A stretch of 64,000 nt of DNA from Lepas anatifera (GCA_034440635.1 JAOTON010000214.1:62001-126000); one strand, 5' to 3'; positions 22,035 to 34,371 are shown, counted from the stretch's first letter. Made by a program: numbers and translations. The notes: generated by a model from the letters alone, not told the origin.

Positions 22035-22998
22035 ATAACCCTCGCCCCACCGGGGCCATCGATGGCCCCTAAGGTTTTTCCGGGATAGCAAAAAATGAAG
22101 AGGGGCAGCACCGCGGTTGAGGGCTTTACCTCTCACTGCATCATTTTTTCACCATCCCTGAATTTTTTTACCCCGGGTCACCAGACAAAGTCAACCAAGG
22201 TCACCTCACTTCAATTTTAAAGCTCTGTAAGAGCTACATTTCGAAGTAGATCGATTTGAAACTTCCTACACTTTATGGCCCCTTCAGGGTCTACAAGGTG
22301 TATCTCCGGGATTTTTAGATTTCGTGCCCTGAGGTCAGGTCACGAGGTGACCTCTCCCATTGAAAAAGCATGGGGGAAAAGCTGTCTTATGATCTAAAAG
22401 TCACAAAAGCGATCGAGCGGTGTTGACACCGGCGGGTTCGCGGCGTAAAACAGTAGTTTGACAATAACTTTTGACCTGATTAAGTTAGAGCGCTGAAACA
22501 AACACCATCGTGTTTTTCTTGTCACTGGCTTTCATTTGGTATACGACAAGGTCACTTTCTGACCTTTTGTGACCTCAGGTCATCTTAGGTCACGAGGTGA
22601 ACCTGTGGAGGTCAAACCACCGGCAGGATGTCATTAAGTTTCACATAGGCGGAAAAAGGACGGATAATCTTCTATCAAATGTACTTTACCAGACCTCAAT
22701 GGCTCTAATGGCATAAGAGTTATGCTCAGTTTGCCTAAGCATTGCATATTTGAGTGAAAATAGCCGATTTTGACCTAATTTGACCTCTGGAGGTCAAACC
22801 ATTGACCTGAGCACTAAAACATCTAAAGTAATTTCTTACTGAATTCACGCGAGCCTTCTATTCCACTTTGCATATTTGCGCTAACGCCCATATTTTCGGA
22901 GTTAGAGGGGGCCATCGATGGCCCCCGGTGGGGCGAAGGTGGCGCTGGACCCCGGTGGGGCGAAGGTGGCGCTGGACCCCCGGTGGGGCGAAGGTTAA
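22035..22998 (+). mobile_element. TTAA MITE, family A copy 3
   Basis: Second family A insertion in the same LINE, same orientation as copy 2 and only 35 bp away. Left site has decayed to ATAA (22035-22038); right TTAA is 22995-22998. An internal stretch present in copy 2 is replaced near 22404-22445 by filler with GTGTTGACACCGGCGGGTTC. The right end has a duplicated subterminal block (GGTGGGGCGAAGGTGGCGC twice). Confidence 0.85.
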
Positions 22999-23565
22999 GG
23001 AAGGACCAATTTTGGCTGCATATTTTGGCAATTTTTGATCAATTCTGGAATATGGATGTGTTATCTGGGGCGGAGCTGCAAGATGTCATTTGGACAGATT
23101 AGAAAGAGTTCAACATAAATTTTTGATTTGGCTCGCATCCAATATTCACACATCTCGACCATCTCAGTCCTTGTCATACCATGATCTCTTAAAGCTCTTA
23201 AAAATTAGCAGTCTGTCCCAGAGTACGACATTTGGTTCGTATTCAAAATCACAACCGGGAAGGTGGACTCCGCCTGTCTGCTCGGGAGCTTCCCACTCCA
23301 TGTACCTCAGCGGCGAACCAGGGGGATGCAAAGCCACCTTTTACATGTTTCCCTGCCTCGTGTGGAGACCGTCAAAAGAGGCTTATTTCGTAGGGCAGCG
23401 ATTGCTTTTAATGACTATCTTGGACGCTGTCCCGAGGCAGACCCCTACGCTTCGACCTTTAGCAGTTTTATTGGGGCGTACCATTGCACCAACGGCCAGG
23501 GTCATATGGCCTTTAGCAGTTTTAGAGCCAGGGCAAGGAAATATGTTAAAACTCATCCATATTAG
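22999..23565 (+). pseudogene. LINE C-terminal region
   Basis: Resumes immediately after the MITE with AAYFGNF, a TGA, then SILEYGCVIWGGAARCHL and RLERVQHKFLIWLASN, the standard region after LINE RT. A frame change near 23265 leads to PRVETVKRGLFRRAAIAFND and a stop after KYVKTHPY. Confidence 0.8.
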
Positions 23566-23623
23566 GCTTCTTATCTTATTTTATGCCGTTTTTCATGTCT
23601 TAATGTATTGCAGTGCTTCTGCA

Positions 23624-23652
23624 ATATGAAAATATGAAGCATATTTTCATAT
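23624..23652. repeat. Perfect hairpin in the LINE 3' untranslated region
   Basis: ATATGAAAATATG, loop AAG, then CATATTTTCATAT. It could be a 3' RNA structure used in target-primed reverse transcription; that role is inference. Confidence 0.8.
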
Positions 23653-24250
23653 GCTTCATATTCATAGTTTCGTGTATATTTCATATCGAGTGTTTTATAT
23701 TACTGTTGCAGGAATAGGTTGCATTACATTGTACACGGTAGCATTGTAAATATTCATTGGTGTGCTGTTTTATTGCTTGACTTCAGCTGTAATGGGGTTT
23801 CCCCGTACCTGTTGCTGATAAAGCTGAATAAATGAATATGAAATGAAAGATTAAACAATAGGTTGACTGTAAAGGTATTAAAAGGTACCTGATATCTTTT
23901 AGAAGAGTATCCCTTGTATTAAAATGGTAATGCGGATAAAAAATGCCGATTTTGAGAAATGTCAATGTTTTTAGGCAGTTTTTGTTCTCTTTAGTATTTG
24001 TGTGAACCCGCACTCGGTGGGCCTCCAAGCCACCTTCGCCCTGGTGGGGGGTGTTTGAACACCCCCTCGAACTCAGCCCCTATGCGGAATAGCGAAGAAA
24101 CACAAACGCTGGTGGATAGCCCATACAAATTCACGAAGAAAGTATATTAGCCACTTTTTGGCTCAGATCAATGTTGAGGTCAACAGGTCATGACAGGTAA
24201 ACGAAGTTGGCATTTTGAGCGAAGTTTTTGGACTCTAGCATCTCACGGAG

Positions 24251-26294
24251 TTAACCCACGCGGGGCTGGGGGGGGTAAATTTTACCCCCTCGCGAATTTT
24301 CACAACAAGTCAAAAACAGCGGCGCGCAGCGCCGCCAAATTTTCAGTACCTTTTTTACCTAAATTTGACACATTTCTGCAAAATAAAAACAAAATTGGGT
24401 GAAAACTTTTCGAGATATAAGCAAAAATGTGACGTCACTACATGCGATTTTTGTACCAAAATCGCGCAATGTTTAAAGAGCTGCTGAAGCTACAGTTCTG
24501 AACCGATTTCCAATTTTCTTGCATCCACGGGATTATTGTGGTCTTCAAAATGGCTATCTCGGATTTTCAAAATTTTGGTTTTGGAAGAAATATATTTTTA
24601 AATATTTTGTTTGGAAAAAGTTAAAAATTTCTAAAATTTTAAAGTTTTTTTTTTAAACCGGAATTTATTTGGTAAAACACCATACAGTGCATATGCATGA
24701 CAAATTTTGAGTCTCTAGCTTTAAACTTTAGCCTGGAGAGCTGCGAAAGCTCAGCGACTCACGCTCTGATTTTGAGGGCTGATCAATACTGTCTTTATTT
24801 AATGAATCATAGTGATCCTGCTATCACACCTGACTTCTCACTTGATCACTTGATCATCGCCAATCCTCTTTTCAAACTTCTATCCCCCTCCCCCTCTCAC
24901 TACCCCTCCCCATCATCAAATTCGGCAACCCTTTTCCTAATTATACGCCATTTCAAATGAAAGTGCATAATTGCTTGATCATGCCATTTACATGCGTTGC
25001 CTCTCGTCTTGGATACTTTTTATCCACTAATATTTTTCCAAGAATCGGTTATCAGCACTTGTGTTCTTTTCACACAAACAGACCGTCTGTGACACCACCC
25101 CACCCCTCCCCTCCCCCTTTCCGCTCACTTCTCACGCTGCGCCGGCCCTGTGAGAGGCACTGCCGGCTCGTCCGGGTGTGCCAAAAGTGCGCAAGTGGCA
25201 CTGGCGAGTGAGCGCGAGAACGATCTCTTGCGCAGTGTCTGATATGTTTACTGACAGCGAGTCAGGTGCTGTAATGTGCGCGAGTACAGCGAGTATTGTG
25301 CGTGGCATTACGTGTAGGCGTGGGGATTTTCTGTGAATCTCAGAAAACGTGTACATAGTGCCTTTTTGGTCTGTGCGCAAACATTATTTATATGTGCTGC
25401 TTGATGTGTGCACATATCTCCTTTTCTTCTGTGCTTCATCAAATTTCTTACGCCAAACGAACGCCTGTTTTGTAACGAGATAAGAAAAACGTTACCGTAT
25501 AATGCAATTGAGCCTTTTCATTTTGATCCGATACAAAAACGCAAAACAGGAAAGTTACGAAGGGAGAACTTATCGCGTACAAAACTATGAAGGTGAAATG
25601 GTTATGGCAGAAGGAAAACACACTTTACATTTCTTAGCTGATTTTTCGCCCATCAACAAGCTATAATTAGACTTTTTGACCCAGGATGACCTCGTACACG
25701 CTTTACACTACTTTTACAGTGTTCCTGAGACAAAACAGGTCCAAAATCATGTGTCATTTTGCAAAAAGTATGAACTTAAAAAGTTGACCTCTGATGACCT
25801 ACCTTGACCCCGGCTGTGCAAGTTGAGACCAGAGTATTTCAGATATGATTCTCTGAACATCATAGCTGAATTCTGCATGCAAAATGACTCAAAAACATGT
25901 ATCGCATGACCACATTTGGATACAAAAATATGGTGACATTTAGTGACCTAATCTTGACCTGACCCGGTCATGCCACCAGACTAACGGTCTCAAAGCACCT
26001 TGCTGCATTCAAGTGAAGGCTTTCCATGAAGTATGAAGCTCATAGCTTCCATTGCCTGATCTCCATAGCATTGCAACCTCAAAAACCTTGCTTTTGACAG
26101 CTGACCTCAGTTTGACCTTGACCTTGACCTCAAACTTTAAATTAAGTACATGTTTTTAGTTGTTCGTGATGAGATATTTTGATTTACGTTTGAATTTTCC
26201 AAGTCAGACCATTAGTTCGGGAGATAACAGGGGGGTAAAATTTACCCCCCAGCCCCGCGCGTTCGGCTGGAGACCTCAGCCCCGCCCGGGTTAA
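24251..26294 (+). mobile_element. TTAA MITE, family F, nested in family G
   Basis: 2.04-kb element between TTAA at 24251-24254 and 26291-26294. Left terminus CCCACGCGGGGCTGGGGGGGG then TAAATTTTACCCCC; right terminus is the inverse, with GGGGGGTAAAATTTACCCCCC and CCCGCCCGGG. No transposase ORF; the longest frames are about 85 codons and unconvincing. Confidence 0.85.
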
Positions 26295-26538
26295 GGTAAA
26301 AATATTTTATAGGCACCATTCGCTTTCTCTTGCCACGGCAAATAGATTGATGTATGATGTGACCACACTAGGTCAAAACACAAAAAATTACCTGACCTCA
26401 GGTGAGGTCAAGGTCACTTTTTGACCTAGCATATTAGATATTCAATCAACTCGCAATAGCAATCCAAACGCAATGGTATAAAGATAAATGCTGTATCATT
26501 ATTTCATGCCAAGTTATTGACCTATGTCTGAAAGCTGC

Positions 26539-27388
26539 TTAACACGCGCATTGACGGGGGTCTGAGCCACCTTCTCATTGACGGGGGCGGGTACCCGCCC
26601 CCTAATATCTCGAGAACCACGGTAGGTAGCGAAAAACGGTAAACGGTGTTGGGCTGCCCATCCACTTCTCCCTCGAAAACATTGGAACCATTTTTTTGTC
26701 AGGTCACATTTAAGGTCACGAGAGGTCAAAACATGCCCGTCATAGGGATAACATGTAAAATTAAGTTTTTCGGGCATTACATCTGACCAAGTAAAGATAG
26801 AGCAAAACGACTTAAACTTTATGAATCCTCTTAGCAAGCCGAATCGAATGATATATAATTTGGCCTTGCTAGGTCAAATCAAGGATTTGACCTGACCTTA
26901 GGTCAGGTAATGGTCAAATTATATAAAATGCATATCATTAGAACTGCAAAGCCCAGGCGAGTCTAATGCAGCTAAAGTAAATGCTCTATCGCCATCCGTT
27001 ACTGAGTTATTCCGTAAAAACCATTTTTCCCATGTATTTCCAATGGAGAGGTCATGCCTCGTACCTGACCTTAGGTCATCGATATAAAAAATACCGGAAC
27101 ATATCTTAGAGAACTCGGTGGGGCAATTATGTGATATGAGTTTCAATCGGATAAGTTCACCCTGCTCCGACTTATGCTATCTTAAACTTTTTTTTGAGGT
27201 CGGGTCATTTGACCTGTACTGGAGACCTGACCTGAGATGACCTAACCTTAAATATTTCACAGAAGTTGTAAAAATGATGAGGGAAAATGTATACCAAGAA
27301 CAGCGGCGCTACGCGCCGCCGTTTTTCTACTATCTCCGGAAAACCCGAGGGGGGGGCTGGTACCCGCCCCCGTCAATGCACGTGTTAA
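26539..27388 (+). mobile_element. TTAA MITE, family E, nested in family G
   Basis: 850-bp element between TTAA at 26539-26542 and 27385-27388. Termini CACGCGCATTGACGGGGG and inverted CACGTGCATTGACGGGGG, followed on each side by GGGCGGGTACCCGCCCC-type palindromes. Non-coding. Its interior resembles family G, so E and G are probably related lineages with different ends. Confidence 0.87.
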
Positions 27389-27606
27389 GTAACTCCAGAT
27401 GACCTCTCAGAGGTCACAGGTGAGGTTACTTGACCTGCACTGGTGACCTGATCTGAGATCAGCCAAACTTAAAATTTTGAATAAAGTTGCGGAATCGATC
27501 AAGGATAAGATGTGCCAAGTACGGTGGCGCTTTGCACCGACATTTTTCAGTGCCGCCGGAAAAACCCGAGGGCGTGTTCAGACACCCCCACCGGGGCGAG
27601 GGTTAA

Positions 27607-30150
27607 GATGCCAATGGAAATGCACTTCACGTATCCCCCCTACACATTGTGTGAAGGGGAAAAACAAGCAAGTAACGGTTGTAAGCAGACAACATCCAAA
27701 GCAAAAGGCCTTTCTCAATGCGGTGGGCACCAGATAAAACACAAACCCATGACACGCCATATTGACTCCATGAAGGCTTTAGAAAACGTCCTCTGCATGC
27801 AGGAAAGCACAGTTCAGCTTACATTCACTAATCGTTAAGATTAAGTGGGGTTATTTTTCTGAGTTTAATATTAAGCTTTGACCCGAACAGAAGTGTACAT
27901 ACTTGATGTGACTTACCGTGTTTAGCTGTTCTCGGTCGCACCTCTGTGGCGGATCTGTTGCCCAGGCGGTTATCGTGTAGACGCGGACTTTGTTTATAGA
28001 TTTACGAGTGCCACTTGGGCCGAAGGGAAGTCGAAGTATTCAAGGGAGTCCATACTCGCATCGGAGAGGGGGGGCGGAAGAATCTCATGGACCGCTGATG
28101 CTGAATAGAAGGGGCATGCTCCTGCCTCCCTAGCTTTGGTTTATGCCCTATGCAGGTGAGAAACGATAGTTACGACTCGAGCACTTTGTTCTCGCCCAAT
28201 TTTCTTATCAGTACCTTCTACTCGCCTTTTTAGGAAAAAAGATCTTTGGGAAGCTAACTATTTATTTCGATAGCAAGAGAGCAAATACGCTTAGGATCAG
28301 ACGCTAACATAGATACAGGGCTAAAAAAGGCACCGTCCTACCGTACTCACCGGCGACCCACAAAACCTTTTTGTTACTTGTCGGGGCGACCAAATCAAGC
28401 TCTGCTGGAAGATGAATACTCAGATGGCACCTGTCAGAACGGCGTGGTTCAAAAACATCGGCCTTTACCTTTTGATCTCGTCTGTTGCACCCATCTTTCA
28501 TTTATTGATTTATTGTGCCTCTGTTTTGGGTACCAAAAGCACCAAGCTTCAGACCTGGTACATACGTCACCATTCTGCTCTGCCACCTGTGGGACGCTGC
28601 CATACCCCGTTCGGCGCAGATCTGCAGTCGACAACCAAATCGTACCAAATCAACGGAATAAATCAAAAGAGAGCTATAATACGATCAGAGCTGCTGTTAT
28701 TGATGTTATTTTGTTCAGAAATATTTGTTCTATATGTTCAGTGATGTCAGTCTTACAAAGTATCATATGTTGAAGAAAAACCGTTTTGTTATTGTCAAAT
28801 ACTACGTTTGAGTAGCTTGGGTGGTTGTCGGGCGGGTTGTCGGACGGCGGCGTAGACGGATGAAGTGCTAACTCCTGCCGCCCGGGCGATTCCTTCAGAA
28901 TTCAAATGTGAAATATTGACGGCTGGAGACGCTGGACATTTATTGAGGACGGTGTTTTTCGATATAGCGGGTGGGCAATGATGCAGTGCATACCGGAGGT
29001 TAATATTTCCGGCTCGCGCCCTTTTAAAGTGGGTGAAAAAATAGTGTCAGTCTGGGCATTGTGGCTGAATGAGCACCTACAAACATTCCACGAACAGGCA
29101 TCCTGGGAAAGCAGTGCTTGGGATCTTCCCAAAGAGCCAGTTTGGAACAGGACTATGTTTTGGTTGGACAATACTTGATGAGCCAGTGCGCGCCTGCTCC
29201 GTATTATTCAAATTTGTCGAACAGATTTGCAGACTTTTAACTTGCAAGCTGCATGATATGTCTGTTTTGTAAGTTTGATGTATGATGTATGTTTGATTTG
29301 TGTGCAATAGAGACCGCTTCACAGCGCTTGTTTTACTTTCCAGGCTGTGCAGTTAAATGGTAAACAATTCTTGTCTGGAATATTTGTTTGGACAACCAGC
29401 AGTCGATGTTTGTATTTGGTCGGCGACCACCGAACTGCTTTTTTTAGCCCTGCATAGATATAATTATACCTCCAGCGCTTATAGGGGAGGGCGGGTGTGA
29501 GTCGGATGACAGAATCGTCAGGGCAGCTCAACTTTCTCAACATCACCGGGAATATATATTTGAGTCAGCCTATGAATGAGAATGTTTGCCATGATAACGA
29601 TTAGTTATCACCAAATTACGTTCAGGTTTGATTTCAAGTTCAGTAGGTAAAGCAAATTCCAAGTTTTTCAAAAATGCCGTTCTTGAAGCCCAAACGTTAC
29701 ATGTAAGGTTGCTATCGTGTTCTGAAACTTTTGTTGAATTGTGTTTCACTGGCATAACCAAGGCTCTGTAGTTGAGCTTTCCCAGGACTGCGAATTTGTA
29801 GTATGGGCACGGTTCGGTCGACACAACAGGTTCGGACCTACAAGTGCCTAGCTTTTGAGCTGGCTCTTATTAAGAGTCTTAAGGAGATGCTTAATTTTGC
29901 AATAATTTGAATTTCAGTGGCATTGTTTTGCTCCAGGGAGATTATCCAAAGTAAACTCAAATATGATTATAACGCGTTAAAGGCCTAAAATAATTCCGTA
30001 GCTTATCACCATTTTTATCCCCCACAATTTAAGGTTCATGTCCAATCGTTTTGTGATGATCTGATTATAACTGTAAGGTTATCAACCTGAAACTCTACTT
30101 GTGGATAGATGACACGTCAGTGCTTTATCGGCGCGAAAATATTAGAATTC
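27607..30150. other. No gene or element supported
   Basis: About 2.5 kb of apparently single-copy DNA. The minus-strand frame at 29570-29824 (84 codons) has ordinary amino-acid composition but no recognisable motif or splice context, and the overlapping frames at 28378-28773 are on both strands, as expected by chance. Confidence 0.35.
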
Positions 30151-30158
30151 CTTGTGAT

Positions 30159-30371
30159 CAGGGGCGGACGCAGACCCCAGTTGTTTGGGAGGGGGACATG
30201 TCTGCCACTCCTCGGGGGGGGTGGTGGGAGCTAAGATTTGATTGCTCGATGGGCCTAGTGTAAACATTTTTTTCAAAGATTTCTCACACTTTGGGGGACC
30301 AAAAGATATTTTTGGCCCCCCTTTCAGCGCTTTGGGGGGCATGACCGGAATGGCCCCTGTGTTCGCCAATG
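30159..30371. mobile_element. hAT-type MITE with perfect 8-bp target duplication
   Basis: Flanked by CTTGTGAT at 30151-30158 and 30372-30379. Left end CAGGGGCGGACGCAGACC; right end, read inverted, CATTGGCGAACACAG. Interior rich in G runs. Non-coding. Confidence 0.75.
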
Positions 30372-30379
30372 CTTGTGAT

Positions 30380-31124
30380 AGAAATGGTAATATCCTAGTC
30401 ACCAGGCCTCCATCTAAACACATCGGGTGTATTTTTACTGGTGTTATGTGTCTTTTTCCAAATCCAAACCCATAGGTTTGAACGCTTTGACAATTAGTTT
30501 AAATGCTCGTTTATTATACAAAAACATGGCCATAAAGCCAAAAATCATAGCCACATTCAGATCAATATTTAGCCACAATCTCCTGCTTGCCTGATCGAAT
30601 CCGCTAAGTTGTAGGGATTCGTTCAGGCATATTACCTACTGACAGAACTATAGGTACATCCAAAACTTATCATGGGGTGCAGAAAAGGGGTACTCGGGTA
30701 ATGTGACACTATTTGCCCGCACAAGCCGCCACTTCTGGGCGGTACAACCTCTCGGAGGTGTGTCGAATCTAATTGCGGCGCTGATATTTACATCTGAGGG
30801 AGGGGGGTGGTTATGAGGCATGTTTGCACTGGGGGAAGGGGGCAAGGATTGAATCTGAGAGGAAGTGGCATCCGCCTCTTGACCCCTGGATCCGCCTATG
30901 AACTGAACATAGGGAAAAGCGGACATCGATTTGCATCGCCAGTTCAAGCCCTCATCCACCCTCCGAAAATCCATCGTGACTTCCATGCTTCTAAACGTGC
31001 CTATCGTTTGAATTACGAAAGTGGGATGTGATGTATCTTAAAATGATATTTTAATAAATAAGTTACCTGACCACATCATGCACAAACATTAACATTAATT
31101 TTAGGAAGAAGAGCAGCAAGTTTC
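30380..31124. other. No gene seen; possible hAT end near 30.89 kb
   Basis: The string GACCCCTGGATCCGCC at about 30880-30896 looks like another hAT-type MITE terminus. No matching partner found. Confidence 0.3.
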
Positions 31125-31535
31125 CGAGTTTATCTATTTACTTATTTACTTCGACAGCCTTATTTATTTCGACAGCCATTGCCAGGTTTCTCCACTCAGT
31201 GAGGGCTATTCCGAAACCATCGTCACAACAACCACAGTCACATCTCAAATATAACATTTGGCACATCACGAGTCACCACAAAGTATGTACACATAATCTC
31301 AACAACTGTCTTGCGCGACAAATTTGAATTTCTTATAAATTGCCTGACGCGCGATTTGAACACATCGGCACTGACAATATTAAGATCATTTTGTAGAACG
31401 TGCTGGTTGAATTTGGCTGAGATTCGATATAAGAACTGACGTTTTCCATGGTTGTTATTTGGGCGATGAGTGTCTTGACCTCAGTCAGAAGTACTCGATC
31501 TCTTCTTATGAAGTACTTCTGAACCACAGTCAGAA
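31125..31535 (-). mobile_element. 3' end of a LINE (C-terminal coding and tail)
   Basis: Read on the minus strand, one frame gives FLYRISAKFNQHVLQNDLNI, VFKSRVRQFIRNSNLSRKTV and a TGA, the typical C-terminus of a CR1/Jockey-like LINE, followed by a short 3' region and an AAATAAATAAG/AAATAAGTAAATAAATAG-type tail ending near 31125. Strongly 5' truncated. A different frame is open over the same bases but has no such match. Confidence 0.6.
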
Positions 31536-31625
31536 GTACTTGTCTCAGTCAGAAGTACTCGGAGCCCCAGCACAGCTAAGCGAACTCAATGTCCCCTCAG
31601 CAGTGAAAACTCAAGATACATCTAC

Positions 31626-31925
31626 TTAAAGGTACGTTCAAGAGGGTTTCCTCCACGCCAAATGACGTCACACGGTTATGGAGGAATTCCTTCACCACTG
31701 AGCCGTGTGTTCAACTGCGGCTAATGGCACTTCCCGCTTACGAATTTGTGAGAAGACGCGGCAATTGAGTTTATCCCAATTACAGTGAAAACACATTTTA
31801 TTTTGAATTCTGTGCCACTTTTTGCAAAAATTTTGATATTTAATCATTTAATTTTCGCATGTTATGTGCTACGAGGTGTGACGTCACATCCGGTGATGTG
31901 CACGTGCTGTTGGAGGGGAACTGGT
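31626..31925 (+). mobile_element. TTAA-edged repeat, family K copy 1
   Basis: Begins TTAA (31626-31629) then AGGTACGTTCAAGAGGG, with subterminal inverted pieces CCTCCACGCC/GGAGGAATTCCTTCAC and a GGTGTGACGTCAC block at about 31876. An inverted copy ends at 47698 with the same terminus. The other end was not identified. Confidence 0.6.
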
Positions 31926-32850
31926 GAAAACTCACCTCAGTCACGTGACCAACTGCCTACGGCTACCCTGCTTTCTGCTCTTGACCGTAAGTTGTACCGG
32001 GTGCACTACACATGGGCTTCCATTGATAAGCTCCCGCCACACGGCCTGCGCACGGCGCAGTGTCACGTGGTACAGACTTGATTGGCGGGTCTGGGTCAGA
32101 GGGGTACACGTGCGATAGGCGGTGCCAGGTATTGCTTGCTCCGTCTTCATGGCCTCATAAGTGTTTTTAGTGATTACTTTCTAAATCTTTAGTCTGATGA
32201 ACATGCAATGCATGCCAATCGAAAGATCTCAACTGACAACTTGTATAGAGCCTGATACCTGGGCGCTGATTATAATCATTACTTACAATTATCAGTTCTA
32301 TTACTAATAATTATCAGTTCTATTGAGTTACTTTGCAAAAATAGCCAGACCAGTAGTACCTACCAATCAATATGGAATCGGGTGTACACACACCGAACAG
32401 TAAAACGCCTGTTTTGGTGACCGCCGAGCGAACGCTTCTCTTTCAAGGTTTAAGTGGAGGTTGGCCTAACTTTATTGGATGGTTTATTTGTATTCTGTAA
32501 TGCGAATGCAATAAAGTTACGCTGATAGTTGAGCCGCCATAAATGCCCTACTAACAACAAATTTTAACATGTAGCACGATAGTCACAATTCGATTAAGAA
32601 ATAAGACTGATTCGACAAAAACTTGGATTGATTAAGATTTGCGTTTCGGATTTTCTGAACATAACATTTCAGCCTAATCGCTTTAAGCTACAGTCAAGTA
32701 ACTCTTAAAAAATACTAGACGGCCGGTTCCGCGCTGCCGTGTTCTCCCTTCTCTACATCGCCTTCCTTTCCTCCCTTCCGTTCCTTTCTGGCGTGCCCAT
32801 TGTACCTTCCATTTCGATCGAACAAGCGGTCCTGCTGTTCTGGACGGCTG
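31926..32850. other. No gene seen
   Basis: Non-coding as far as I can tell; ORFs near 31924-32150 overlap on both strands and have no motif. Confidence 0.35.
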
Positions 32851-32854
32851 CGGG

Positions 32855-33000
32855 GCAAGTATCTCCTAGTCCTACCCTGCGGGGCAAGTATCGCCTTCGT
32901 CGGCCGCGGCTTCGCCGCGCCCTCCCCGGGACTCAGGTCTGCTCGCCTTGCTCGCGGCATTCTACCGTTTTGCGGCGACTTGTCTGCAAATCGCTGAAAC
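32855..33000. repeat. GC-rich dispersed repeat, family M copy 1
   Basis: Shares CCTACCCTGCGG(G/A)GCAAGTATCGCC, GGACTC(A/G)GGTCTGCTCGCC and CGGCG(A/G)CTTG with 38966-39110. The GGGGCAAGTATC word occurs twice in tandem here. Nature unknown. Confidence 0.65.
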
Positions 33001-33124
33001 CCATTCAGGGAAACATATATCTGTCTAAATCGGGGCAACCTTCCAGTTCACTGGGTCATGTGATCCAGTACACTGCTCCGCCCACCTATCCCTTTAATTC
33101 CTTTACAATGCACTGACTTTTAGT

Positions 33125-33262
33125 TATGCTGTGCCGCAATGCGTTTCCTGTAATCAAGCTGTGCCGCAATGCGTGCCCTGTAGTGAAGCTGTACCGCAAT
33201 GCGTTTCCTGCATTGAAACTGTGCCGCAATGCATATGCTGTGTGCATACTGTGCCGCTCAGT
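33125..33262. repeat. 30-bp tandem repeat
   Basis: Four to five copies of a 30-bp unit containing GCTGTGCCGCAATGCGT and CCTGTA. Moderately diverged. Confidence 0.9.
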
Positions 33263-33348
33263 GCACTTAAGCTTTAGTAGGTAGCAGTAGTTTTAGCTAC
33301 CAGAGCGTAACTTGGATAAGGTGCCCTGACTTAATCGAGCCTACCAGC

Positions 33349-34361
33349 CAGGGGCGGATCGAGAAATTGCTCAAGGGGGGGGTGAAACCTGACAGGGTGG
33401 GGGACCCGGCCTTCTCAGGGGGCCCGGACCAGTTTTGATGGTTCGGCCGTGCAAGGTATAAATTTCCATAAGATACCTAAATATACGTGAAAATATGTCG
33501 GCCATCGAGCAAAAAATTCATTAAACACCATTCTGTGTGGCGAGAATTCCGAGAACCCCAAAACCCACAAAACTATAAGCTCACCCTTAAGTCCCTAAGA
33601 TCCGTTCAAAATTTGACTGGATCTCCACAAATTCAGGGACTGGATAAATTCCGGCTAGGGTCACTGATTTGCGACCATCTCAGATTGCATACAATATTCT
33701 GTGGCCTGCTTGAATTAAGAGTTTAAGATATTATACCTCCTACTGTCAAGCAGGGACAGATGTTGTAGCCACAGAGGGCCGAGAGCAAAGGAGCCCCGAA
33801 AGGAAGTCAGGGTGCCCGATTGTAGTCTACAGGGTGACCAGGTAAACCACGGGGGGGGTATGAATGATAGAAGTAGGGGACTGATTTCGGCCACAATATT
33901 TCGGATATTATCATTAAGGGGCCCAACCGCGGGCACAATGGTCCCAAGTGAACCACAGGGCCCCCCCCCCGGAAGCATTTCAGGGGCACGGATAGCCACA
34001 GGAGGTTCGAGTGCACCGCTGGGGGGCCCGGCTGGGGTCACAGAGGGCTTGGGTGGAATAAAGGGAAATTATCTGTAACTGCTGAGAACAGGGACCCGGC
34101 ATCGGCAGCAAAGTGCCCGGGATAATTCTGAGGGGCCCGGCTGCAGCCTCAGCGATTCCAGCACCGGGAAGCGTCAGAGTGCCGGCATGGCCACAGGAGG
34201 CCCAGGTGAACTACAGGGAGTCTGGCTGCAGCCAAAGGGGACCCGGGTGGAATACCGGGGATCTACGGCTGCTGAGAATAGGGCTTGGGCAGCAGGACCG
34301 GCTTGGGCAGCAGTGGGCCCGAGACCATTGTTAGGCGCCCGGTCGTGGGGCTCGTGGCACC
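33349..34361. mobile_element. GGGCCC-rich element, left part (split by a LINE)
   Basis: Starts CAGGGGCGGATC, like hAT-type MITE ends, and continues with imperfect repeats of GGGGCCCGG, GCCACAGGAGG and GGTGAACTACAGGG. The same style of sequence resumes on the far side of the LINE at 38661-38945 and ends GGGTCCGCCCCTG. The flanking octamers (CTACCAGC and ATCCTAGT) do not match, so an element spanning both parts is probable but not proven. Confidence 0.5.
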
Positions 34362-34371
34362 TCCGAGGCAG

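Larger units (their letters stand above)
19381..23856 (+). mobile_element. 5'-truncated LINE (EN-RT linker, RT, C-terminal region), interrupted by insertions
   Basis: Starts in the linker (WCDAEVRRALREKERAFK) and runs through RT to a C-terminal domain (GGAARCHLDRLERVQHKFL, then RRAAIAFNDYL near 23.4 kb) and a tail around AATAAATGAATATGAAATGA. RT landmarks are HKACGPDD, NYRSVSLLP, and intact FADDVKLY; motif A reads EYSAAFQSVNH, so both usual acidic residues are lost, and motif B reads SGTPEGRQ. The RT is therefore dead. No RNase H domain is seen; a CR1/Jockey-like clade is inferred. Foreign DNA at 20586-20736, 20964-21999 and 22035-22998 interrupts it. A weak target duplication is possible (AGATTACAAATA near 19366, AGATTAAACAATA near 23850). 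Confidence 0.82.
24003..27606 (+). mobile_element. TTAA MITE, family G copy 2, hosting two nested MITEs
   Basis: The left end (decayed TTAA at 24003-24006, then CCCGCACTCGGTGGG and GGGGTGTTTGAACACCCCC) and right end (GGGCGTGTTCAGACACCCCC, ACCGGGGCGAGGG, TTAA 27603-27606) form inverted termini. Its body is split by families F (24251-26294) and E (26539-27388); removal leaves about 710 bp collinear with copies at 1.0-1.8 and 47.8-48.5 kb. Confidence 0.8.

Noticed and set aside
29570..29824. 84-codon minus-strand frame as a possible gene
   Set aside because: Ordinary composition, but no domain, splice site context or second exon could be found.
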